Shown piece after piece: positions 49,791-56,720 of a stretch of DNA of 64,000 nt; position 1 is the stretch's first letter; each line of letters begins with the position of its first letter. The translations under genes and the position numbers were made by a program. The notes below the pieces were generated by a model, which was given only the letters and a program-made list of their open reading frames with translations, did not search any database and had not been told where the DNA came from. The DNA lies in assembly GCA_019637795.1 (NCBI GenBank), contig JAHBUY010000002.1, forward strand, positions 1 through 64,000. Reading direction: 5' to 3'. Source of the stretch: a bacterium. Its GTDB lineage: Bacteria; Desulfobacterota; Binatia; HRBIN30; CADEER01.

Positions 49791-50405
49791 TCACGCCACG
49801 TCGCGGTCGCCGCGCGGCGCGGCGAGGAATTCCTGCAGCGAGCCGACGCCGCGCTCCATCGCCTCGAACAGGCTCTCGACGTGCTCACGGGTGTTGATCA
49901 GGCCCTTGGCGCGCAGCACGCCGGCGGCGTCGATCAGCACCGCGTAGGGCAGCTTGCCGACCTGGTAGACGAGCCCGAGCTCGCTCGACAACAGGTAGCC
50001 GCGCTCCGCCAGGCGATGCTCGCGCACGAACGCCTCGTGCTCCTGGCGCGGGCCGTCGCTCGCCAACAGCAGGCGCGCCCGCTGTTGCTCGCGGCGCATC
50101 ACCGCGTCGAGGATCTCGAGCATCGTCTTGCACACCGGGCAGGTCGGCGAGACGAAGGCGATCAGCGTCGCCCGCCCGTCGGCGGCCGCGCCCCCGAGGC
50201 TGACCGGCTGGCCGTTCCAGTCGTCGACCAGCAGGCGCGGCGCCGGCTCGCCGAGCCGCGGCCCCTCCCGGCCCACCAGGGCGCCGGCCGGCGCGACGCG
50301 TTCGTGCAGGATGCCGATCTGCCGCACCAGCGCCGCCACCACGGCGGTGAGCGCCAGCACCAGCAGCCAGAGGACGCCGTTCGAGATCAGCAGCGCCTCA
50401 AGCAT
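49791..50405 (-). CDS. mauD: Methylamine utilization protein MauD
   Basis: 204 residues; the N-terminal hydrophobic anchor (LLISNGVLWLLVLALTAVVAALV) is followed by a thioredoxin-like domain with TLIAFVSPTCPVCKTM. The CPVC pair sits where the disulfide catalyst site is expected. MauD, with MauE, helps form the six disulfides of the light chain in the periplasm. Its start overlaps the end of mauE by 8 bp and its stop is 19 bp before mauA. Confidence 0.95.
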   Translation of the reverse strand: MLEALLISNGVLWLLVLALTAVVAALVRQIGILHERVAPAGALVGREGPRLGEPAPRLLVDDWNGQPVSLGGAAADGRATLIAFVSPTCPVCKTMLEILDAVMRREQQRARLLLASDGPRQEHEAFVREHRLAERGYLLSSELGLVYQVGKLPYAVLIDAAGVLRAKGLINTREHVESLFEAMERGVGSLQEFLAAPRGDRDVA

Positions 50406-50961
50406 CGGCGACCTCCGGCCGCCGCAGGCGGGCCAGCGCCGCCAGGCGCGGGCCGTTGGCGAGCAGGCCGTCGACCGCCAGGTACAGGCCGGCGGCGACC
50501 ACCGGCGCGAGCACGATCGTCGGACCGTCCATCCAGGTCAGCGCGCGCGGCGCCGCCGGCAGCGCCGCCAGCAGCGCGGCGACGATCAGCACGCCGTTGC
50601 GCGCCACCAGCGCCGGCCGCACCGACTGGCGGCGGGCCGGGCCGGCGCAGCCGCAATCGACGTCGCGCCGGCCGCGGCGGAGCGCGATCGCCATCGCCGC
50701 CGCATAGAGGCCGAGGAGCGCGGCGCCGCCGAGCGCCGCGGCGCCGCCGACCCCGGGAAGCCAGAGCCCGACCGCCAGACCGCACTCGGCGGCGATCGCG
50801 AAGGCGGCGAAGGGCACCGTCCACACCGGCGGCAGCAGGCGGTAGCCCTCCACCGCGGCGCGGAAGGCGCCGACGTCGCGCAGCTTGTGCCACGCCGCCG
50901 AGGCGAGGAGCAGCGACAAGCTCGCCCGCAGGACCAGCCGGAGCGCCGGATCGAGGCTCAC
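50398..50961 (-). CDS. mauE: Methylamine utilization membrane protein MauE
   Basis: 187 residues from GTG 50961, overlapping the mauB stop by 4 bases (GTGA). The sequence starts with LVLRASLSLLLASAAWHKLRD, then VEGYRLLPPVWTVPFAAFAIAAECGLA and CGCAGPARRQSV, the pattern of MauE/DoxX-like four-helix membrane proteins that carry Cys between helices. It works with MauD in light-chain maturation. The long upstream frame reads the antisense/frame shadow of mauB. Confidence 0.93.
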   Translation of the reverse strand: MSLDPALRLVLRASLSLLLASAAWHKLRDVGAFRAAVEGYRLLPPVWTVPFAAFAIAAECGLAVGLWLPGVGGAAALGGAALLGLYAAAMAIALRRGRRDVDCGCAGPARRQSVRPALVARNGVLIVAALLAALPAAPRALTWMDGPTIVLAPVVAAGLYLAVDGLLANGPRLAALARLRRPEVADA

Positions 50962-52181
50962 GAGCCACCCCACGGCGCCTGCAGCACGTCGCTGGTCCAC
51001 CCGGTCGGGCCGGCGCGGCGCAGGAAGGCGCCGCTCTGCGCGTCGTAGACGCCGAGCATGCCGCTGAACTGCGAGCTGGTGACCAAGAGCGGCTGCGCGT
51101 CCTGGGTGACGGCGATGAAGTGGACCAGCGGCGGCGCGACGTGGTCGAGCAGCCAGTCGATCAGGCGCGCCAGGACGCCGCTGCCGCTGCCGATCGGAAA
51201 GCCGTAGATCGTGAAGCCGGGATTCACCAGCGGAATGCGGGCGACGCGGCGGTGGCTGGCGAGGTCGAAGACCCACACCTCCTCCCCCGGATCCTTGTGG
51301 GTGTCGGCGCCGCCGCGGTGCATGAGCGCGTAGAGGCGGCCGCTGGCGCGGTGCACCGCCAGGTGCTCGAGGCCGCCGATCCGCCACGATTCGCGTTTGT
51401 CGGCGTCATCGACCAGCGACCACGTGGGTCCGAAGCGCGGCGTCTCGCCGCTGCCGTCGACCGGGTGGATGATGCCGTCGAACGAGACGAACAGCCACTC
51501 GTCGCCATTGCGCACCGCCTTTTCGGTCACCGGGTCGACGCGCGGGTCGAAGAATGGCGGGCTGAGGGCGCGGCTCGCCTCGCTGCCGTCGTCGTTGAGC
51601 GTCAGCGTGAAGACGGCGCCGTCGGCGCAGAGCGAGAAGAAGCGGCGCGGCCCGGCGGCGAACACCAGGCTGCAGCCCGGGGTCTCGATCTCGCCGGCGA
51701 AGCGGCGCTCGCGCAGGTCGACGATGCTGAGCGAGGTGCCGGTGGTCCAATTGAACAGGGCGAGGAAGCGATCGTCATCGGACAGCGCCGCATGGGCGAG
51801 GGCGACGGCATTGGTGGCGCGCTTGGGCGGAATCACCACTTCGCCCTGCACCGCCAGGTGCGTCGGGTCGTAGATCTCGACCACGTCGGTGCGCGTGCCG
51901 TGGGTGCCGCGCGAGTAATAGGTCGCCGGCACGTAGATCTCCGGCCGGGTGCGCGCGACGAGCGGCATCACCGTCCCGTACCCGCCGTTGATCATGCCGA
52001 GGAAGCGACCGTCGTCGGCGTCGATCAGCGCCGAGCGCTGCAGGATCAGATCCGCGGTCCACACCCAGTGCGGCTGGGGCGCCGGCAGGCTCTCCACTGC
52101 CCCGGTGTGCTCCGGCGCCACCTCGGCCGCGCCGCGCAGCGCGCCGAGCAGCACGACGGCGATCAGGAGGAGACAGCGCAT
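50958..52181 (-). CDS. mauB: Methylamine dehydrogenase heavy (alpha) chain
   Basis: 407 residues from ATG 52181 with a signal peptide (LLIAVVLLGALRGAA-E). The seven-bladed propeller is visible in repeated motifs: WVWTADLILQRSALIDADDGRFLGMI, TDVVEIYDPTHL, RFLALFNWTTGTSLSIVD, RRFFSLCADGAVFTLTL, VSFDGIIHPVDG and HVIAVTQDAQPLLVT-type blades near the end. This chain forms the alpha2beta2 scaffold and partly covers the TTQ site. It is the first gene of the mauBEDA run, 60 bp after the DUF2889 gene. Confidence 0.94.
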   Translation of the reverse strand: MRCLLLIAVVLLGALRGAAEVAPEHTGAVESLPAPQPHWVWTADLILQRSALIDADDGRFLGMINGGYGTVMPLVARTRPEIYVPATYYSRGTHGTRTDVVEIYDPTHLAVQGEVVIPPKRATNAVALAHAALSDDDRFLALFNWTTGTSLSIVDLRERRFAGEIETPGCSLVFAAGPRRFFSLCADGAVFTLTLNDDGSEASRALSPPFFDPRVDPVTEKAVRNGDEWLFVSFDGIIHPVDGSGETPRFGPTWSLVDDADKRESWRIGGLEHLAVHRASGRLYALMHRGGADTHKDPGEEVWVFDLASHRRVARIPLVNPGFTIYGFPIGSGSGVLARLIDWLLDHVAPPLVHFIAVTQDAQPLLVTSSQFSGMLGVYDAQSGAFLRRAGPTGWTSDVLQAPWGGS

Positions 52182-52240
52182 GGCGGACGATCTCGTAGCG
52201 CACGGCGGTGCCGGACGCCACTGCGCGCGCGGTCCCGCCG

Positions 52241-53218
52241 TCAACCGCCGCGGACCCGTTCCAGCGCGCCGCCGCGGCGCCACATGTAGCAGGAGTCGGC
52301 CATGCCGATGAGGCCGGGATGCCCGGGCGCGGCGGCGGCATTGAGCCACTTGTCGGGAAACGAGGCGCGGCACTGGATGAGCGCGCCGGCGAGCTGCAGC
52401 AGCGCGTCGCGGACGCGCGGCAGGTTCTCGGTCGCGGCCAGCAGCGCCTGCGCCGCGCCCCGACCGAGCGACAGACCGCGCAGCGGCGCCAGCTCGGCGC
52501 CGAGGTCGCGCCAGGCGGCGGCGGCGAAATCCGCCGCGCCGCGCCGGCGCTCGCCGCCCGACAGCGCGGCGATCGACGCCGGCCAGCCTTCGAGCAGCAC
52601 CGCCAGCCGCGTCTCGTCGTGACGCAGGAAGCGGTCCATCGCCCGCCCCCCGGCGCCGGCCGGCGCGGTGCGCAGGTCGCCGAGCTGGATGGCGATCGCC
52701 AGCCGGCCGTCGGCCTGCTCGTTGCCGTCGATCACCAGGTCGCGGCGCAGCAACTGGCGATGCACGGCGGCGGCGGGCACCGACGGCAGGTCGCCGCAGT
52801 CGGCGAGAGTGGCGCACAGAAGCTGGCCGACGGCGAGCAGATGCGAACAGCCGGCGGCGCCGCCCATCACCCGGCGCAGCCGGGCGGCGTCGTCGAGCGG
52901 CATGCCGTGCAGCGCGGCGAGCCCGCCGACCACGTCGCGGCAGCTCTCGCCGCGCGTCGCCGCCGAGGCCTCGAAGGCGACCACCGCCTGGCGCGCCTGC
53001 ACCGTCTCGAGCACGCGCCGCGCCGGATCGACGCGCGCCGTCAGGCCCATCTGGTGGATGATGCCGGCGCCCTGGATCTCGGTGCCGACGGGCGTGAAGC
53101 CGCGCTTGCGCAGATCGACCAGGTCGCCGGCGACCGACCAGGCGCCACCGGCGTCGCCGTCGACGACGATCGACAGCGCCCGGGTGTGCAGCGGGTGGCC
53201 GCCCTGGTCGAGGCGCAC
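52241..53218 (-). CDS. DUF2889-type protein
   Basis: 325 residues from GTG 53218, 11 bp after the thioesterase stop. The N-terminal half has TRALSIVVDGDAGGAWSV followed by AGDLVDLRKRGFTP, then IIHQMGLTARVDPARRVLE and VMGGAAGCSHLLAVGQLL, fitting DUF2889 proteins: a beta-rich domain with H-x-M and G-C-x-H-L near its end. The C-terminal half is longer and helical, ending with a Cys-x-W-R-R motif. Function unknown; the position between hotdog thioesterases and mauB may be casual. Confidence 0.7.
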   Translation of the reverse strand: MRLDQGGHPLHTRALSIVVDGDAGGAWSVAGDLVDLRKRGFTPVGTEIQGAGIIHQMGLTARVDPARRVLETVQARQAVVAFEASAATRGESCRDVVGGLAALHGMPLDDAARLRRVMGGAAGCSHLLAVGQLLCATLADCGDLPSVPAAAVHRQLLRRDLVIDGNEQADGRLAIAIQLGDLRTAPAGAGGRAMDRFLRHDETRLAVLLEGWPASIAALSGGERRRGAADFAAAAWRDLGAELAPLRGLSLGRGAAQALLAATENLPRVRDALLQLAGALIQCRASFPDKWLNAAAAPGHPGLIGMADSCYMWRRGGALERVRGG

Positions 53219-53229
53219 GGCGCGGCCGT

Positions 53230-53613
53230 TCAGAGGAGGAACTTGCCGTTGCCGGCGGCGACCGGGCGCGACGGGTGGTCCTGCCAGGCGACGACGTGCA
53301 CGTTGGCGATGCGGCGGCCGAGCTTGAAGATGTCGGCGCGGGCGCGGGTGGTGGTCGGCCCCGCCGAGCGCAGATAGTCGACGCTGAAGGTGATCGGCTT
53401 CGGCACCCGATCGGTGCCGCTCTCGTCGAGCAGGCGCAGCAGCGCCGTCAGCTCGAGAAACGCCCCGAGAACGCCGCCGTGCACCGCCGGCAGGCGGGCG
53501 TTGCCGACGATCTCGTCGCGGAACGGCAGCACGCACTCGAGCTGGCCCTCCACCTGCTCGACGCCGACGCCGAGGAACCGGGCGTACGGAATGGCCGCGA
53601 GGATGCGGCTCAC
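53230..53613 (-). CDS. Hotdog-fold thioesterase (PaaI-like)
   Basis: A 127-residue hotdog protein: N-terminal PYARFLGVGVEQVEGQLECVLPF, central helix motif LPAVHGGVLGAFLELTALL, then PITFSVDYLRSAGPTTTRARADIF and VHVVAWQDHPSRPVAAGNGKFLL. The HGG and DYLR motifs are those of acyl-CoA thioesterases. It overlaps the upstream paralogue by 4 bases (ATGA-type), so the two hotdog proteins may form a heteromer. It likely hydrolyses an aromatic or medium-chain acyl-CoA. Confidence 0.88.
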   Translation of the reverse strand: MSRILAAIPYARFLGVGVEQVEGQLECVLPFRDEIVGNARLPAVHGGVLGAFLELTALLRLLDESGTDRVPKPITFSVDYLRSAGPTTTRARADIFKLGRRIANVHVVAWQDHPSRPVAAGNGKFLL

Positions 53614-54104
53614 GACTGGGTCGCCTGGCGCAGGAGCTGCGCCATCGGCGCGCCGCTGCGGTTGGCGCCGATCATGAACGCGCCCATGCAGCCGGCGAAG
53701 GGATCGGCGGGGTCGCGGTCGTAGGCGATGGCGCGCACGAAGGCGACGTTGCGGGTGACGCGGTAGCAGTCCGAGCGCGCGAAGAGATCGCAGCCCGGCT
53801 CGGCGGCGCGCAGGTAGTCGACGCGCAGGTCGATGGTGGCCACCGGCACCAGCTCCTCGAGCGCGCAGGCGACGGCGATGCCGGAGGCGTGGTCCAGGAG
53901 GGTGGTGATGGCGCCGCCGAACACCACCCGGCGCTGCGGATCGCCGATGATCTCCTCGCGATACGGCAGCCGGCAGATGGAGAAGGCCGGACCGATCTCG
54001 ATCACCCGCATGCCGAGGTGATGGGCGTGCGGCGTGTGACTCACCATCTCGTCGCGCCCGGGGCCGAAGAAGGCCGCCAGCGCGTAGCGCTTCGCCTCGC
54101 TCAT
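53610..54104 (-). CDS. Hotdog-fold thioesterase paralogue
   Basis: 164 residues with a longer N-terminal extension than its neighbour. HHLGMRVIEIGPAFSICRLPYRE forms the first strand pair, VVFGGAITTLLDHASGIAVA the central helix, and ATIDLRVDYLRAAEPG and RNVAFVRAIAYD the later strands. It keeps GGA and DYLR but has FGG instead of HGG before the central helix, so catalytic residues may differ. Overlap with the downstream hotdog gene indicates one transcript. Confidence 0.85.
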   Translation of the reverse strand: MSEAKRYALAAFFGPGRDEMVSHTPHAHHLGMRVIEIGPAFSICRLPYREEIIGDPQRRVVFGGAITTLLDHASGIAVACALEELVPVATIDLRVDYLRAAEPGCDLFARSDCYRVTRNVAFVRAIAYDRDPADPFAGCMGAFMIGANRSGAPMAQLLRQATQS

Positions 54105-54174
54105 GCAGAGCGCCCTACCACCTCGCGGCCGCGGATGGGAACGCCGGGACGCCGCGCGCCGGCCCGCCGGCCGC

Positions 54175-55380
54175 CTACGGCGCCACCGTCCAGTCGATGC
54201 GCACCGCCACCGGCTCGTGGTCGCTCAGCGGCTCGCCGTCGCCGTCGAGGAAGTCGGCGGTCTCCAGCGACCACGACGTCGGGGTCAGCGTCACCTGGGC
54301 GCTGCTGCGCACCAGGACCTTGTCGATGCGGGCCGGGTCGGGGCAGCCGAGGAAGGCGCAGGCGTCGGTGAGGTTGGCGTCGGCGAGCAGGCGCTGGAAC
54401 TGGGTCGCATCCGGCTCGCGATCGGTGTGCAGGTTGAAATCGCCGCCGACGATCACCGCCCGGCCGGCCGAGTGGGCGTTGATGAAGGTCGCGAGCTGGG
54501 TGACCCCGGCATCGCGCAGGGCCTTGTCCTCGGGCGCGCTGCCGGCCTCCATGTGCAGGTCGTAGACGTCGACGCTGCCACCGATCGGCAGCACCATGCG
54601 CGAGACGCTGAACCCCTTCAGGGCCAGGCAGTCGGCGGCGGTGTTCCAGCAGCCCGACCAGCGCTGGCGGACGGTGTCGTCGAAGCGGAAGCGGGAGAAC
54701 AGGTTCAGCCCGTCGCCGAGGATCGCGCTCGGCCGGTCCGGATCGCTGCCGAAGGGGTGCGTGGCGGACACCGACTTGTACGGGTGCTGGCTGCCGGCGA
54801 CCAGGATCTCGTGGTACACGCGCGTCGGCGCCAGCGGATTCGGGTTCGGCGTCTGCCAGGTCTCCTGCATCAGCACCAGGTCGTAGGCGTTCAGGCGCGG
54901 CGCGATCAGCGGCGTGTTCGCCGCCGGGTGCGAGCCGGAGAGGCCCTCCGGCAGGCCGGCGACGTTGTAGGTCAGCGCCAGCAGGCTGCCGCTCGAGGCC
55001 ACCGGCTGCACGGTCGCCGCCGCTGGGACGCAGAGCAGGGTGGCCTTCTGCAGCGCCAACCGGCCGCCGCCGAGGGCGTCGGTCATCTGGACCTGGACGG
55101 GCGCCGCCAGCTTGTGCGGCTTGGTCTTGTAGCAGGCGAGATGCGCCGCGGGCGCGACCGCCGCCTGTCCGTCGACGCTCGCCGGCGAGCACAGCAACGC
55201 CGGCTTCTTCACCGCGGCGCCGGTGCGGGTGGCGAACTGATCGCTCAGCAGCGACACCGTGGTCGCCACGAACTTCGGCTGTTTCAGGTCCTTCGCCTGG
55301 TAACAGGTGAAGGTGCCGAGCGCGCCCGCCGGCGACGCCGCCAGCACGAGCCCCAGCAGGACCGCGAACCGTGATGCCAT
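54175..55380 (-). CDS. Exported endonuclease/exonuclease/phosphatase (EEP) family protein
   Basis: 401 residues from ATG 55380, with a signal peptide ending GALG-TF. Residues ~22-130 are a repeated Cys module (FTCYQAKDLKQPKF ... KPALLCSPA ... HLACYKTKPHK ... ATLLCVPAA) frequent in exported proteins of this lineage. The EEP catalytic part follows: LLALTYNVAGLP, LVLMQETW (metal Glu), VYDLHMEAG, VIVGGDFNLH and LSDHEPVAV with the catalytic His-Asp. It could be a sphingomyelinase-like phosphodiesterase or a nuclease. Exported to the periplasm or outside. Confidence 0.88.
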   Translation of the reverse strand: MASRFAVLLGLVLAASPAGALGTFTCYQAKDLKQPKFVATTVSLLSDQFATRTGAAVKKPALLCSPASVDGQAAVAPAAHLACYKTKPHKLAAPVQVQMTDALGGGRLALQKATLLCVPAAATVQPVASSGSLLALTYNVAGLPEGLSGSHPAANTPLIAPRLNAYDLVLMQETWQTPNPNPLAPTRVYHEILVAGSQHPYKSVSATHPFGSDPDRPSAILGDGLNLFSRFRFDDTVRQRWSGCWNTAADCLALKGFSVSRMVLPIGGSVDVYDLHMEAGSAPEDKALRDAGVTQLATFINAHSAGRAVIVGGDFNLHTDREPDATQFQRLLADANLTDACAFLGCPDPARIDKVLVRSSAQVTLTPTSWSLETADFLDGDGEPLSDHEPVAVRIDWTVAP

Positions 55381-55459
55381 TGCCAAGCCCCCCGCGGACA
55401 GCCGTACCATCCCGAGCGGGCGAGCGGAACCGCGGCGCGCCCGGCGGCAACCGCGGCGC

Positions 55460-56611
55460 TCAGGCCTCCTGGTCGCGACTGGCGGCGATCGGGGTGATGC
55501 CGAGCAGTTGGTCGATGCGGCGGTGGATGCGGGCGACGCGCTCGACCTGGCCCTTGGCCGGGAAGCGCTCGTAGAAGCCCTCGACGCGGAAGTCGGGCTC
55601 GATCTCGCGCAGGCGGCGCAGCTTGTTGGTCCAGCGGCGGACGCGGTCGTCGGCGGCGCCGTCGGCGCGATGCAGGTCGGCGCACACCCGCACCAGCGCC
55701 TTCAGGGTCACGGCGCGGGTCACCATGTAGCGCTCGTTGCCCCACGAGCTGACCAGCGCCTGGTGCGCCGCGATCAGGAAATCGCGCAGCGGCTCGTAGA
55801 TCTCGGCGCGCGCCGCGCGCTCGACGTCGCGGCTGCGGCTCAGACTCTTCACCTTCAGGCGCCGCGCCTCCAGCCGCACCCAGCGGTGGACCTCGTTGAA
55901 GAGCTCCGCCTGCAGGATCCACTTCACCTGGCGCGAGCGCCCGCCGAGGCGGTTGACGCGGTACTGCAACGGGCTGTCGGACTCGGCGTAGATCAGCTCG
56001 CAGGCCTTGGCCGCCAGCTTCTTGTCCGGCGCCGCGTAGGCGACGCGCTCGTAGAGGTCGACGAGGTGGCTCTTGTTGATGCGGGTCGGCGTCGAGTTGA
56101 TGGTGACGAACATCTCGGTGGCGAAGTCCTCGGTCTTGCCGTCGAAGATCATGCACGGCACCAGGATGCCCTTCGCCTCGGCGGGAAACTTCTCGCGGTA
56201 GAAGTGCAGCGCCGCCAGGCGGTGTTGGCCGTCGATGATCAGGTACGGCTGGCGCGGCTCCTCCAGGTTGCCGACGTTCTCGAAGCTGCCGATGGCCTCG
56301 AAGCGCAGCTCCTCGGGCGTGAACAGCAGCACCGCCCCGGGGATCGGCGGCTGGTGCACCGCCTCGGCGTAGAAATCCTGGATCGCCTTCACCTTCTTGC
56401 GCGCCAGGCCGCGCTGGAAAGCGGCATCGGAGCGCTCGATCTTGGCGATGAAGGTCGCCACCTCGTCGTCCTTGCGCGGCGCCGTCGCTTCGATGGTCTC
56501 GCCCTCGCCGTAGTAGCGGCTGATGAAACGCACCCGGCGCAACAGGTCCTCCGCCGGATAGGCCACGAAGTAGAAGCGACTGTCCTTCTGCCGTACCTGC
56601 GTCGCGAGCAT
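55460..56611 (-). CDS. DGQHR-domain protein (DndB-like), orphan
   Basis: 383 residues from ATG 56611 behind GGAGGGG. The DGQHR motif lies in PYLIIDGQHRLAALHFY (~150), followed by PCMIFDGKTEDFATEMFVTINSTPTRINKSHLVDLY split over 30 residues, all as in the DndB/DGQHR family. The C-terminal half is helical. DndB regulates the DNA phosphorothioation operon elsewhere, but no dndACDE or other restriction genes are adjacent. It could also belong to the broader ParB/DGQHR ATPase-nuclease-like set. Confidence 0.85.
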   Translation of the reverse strand: MLATQVRQKDSRFYFVAYPAEDLLRRVRFISRYYGEGETIEATAPRKDDEVATFIAKIERSDAAFQRGLARKKVKAIQDFYAEAVHQPPIPGAVLLFTPEELRFEAIGSFENVGNLEEPRQPYLIIDGQHRLAALHFYREKFPAEAKGILVPCMIFDGKTEDFATEMFVTINSTPTRINKSHLVDLYERVAYAAPDKKLAAKACELIYAESDSPLQYRVNRLGGRSRQVKWILQAELFNEVHRWVRLEARRLKVKSLSRSRDVERAARAEIYEPLRDFLIAAHQALVSSWGNERYMVTRAVTLKALVRVCADLHRADGAADDRVRRWTNKLRRLREIEPDFRVEGFYERFPAKGQVERVARIHRRIDQLLGITPIAASRDQEA

Positions 56612-56720
56612 CCTGACCCCTCCGCCGGCGCTTCTCTGCCGTCGCGGCGCCGCTGTCAACCGCCGCGGCGGCGCGATTGCCGTTCCGAAAGCACGCCCGG
56701 CCGCGTAGGGTGGCGGGGGC

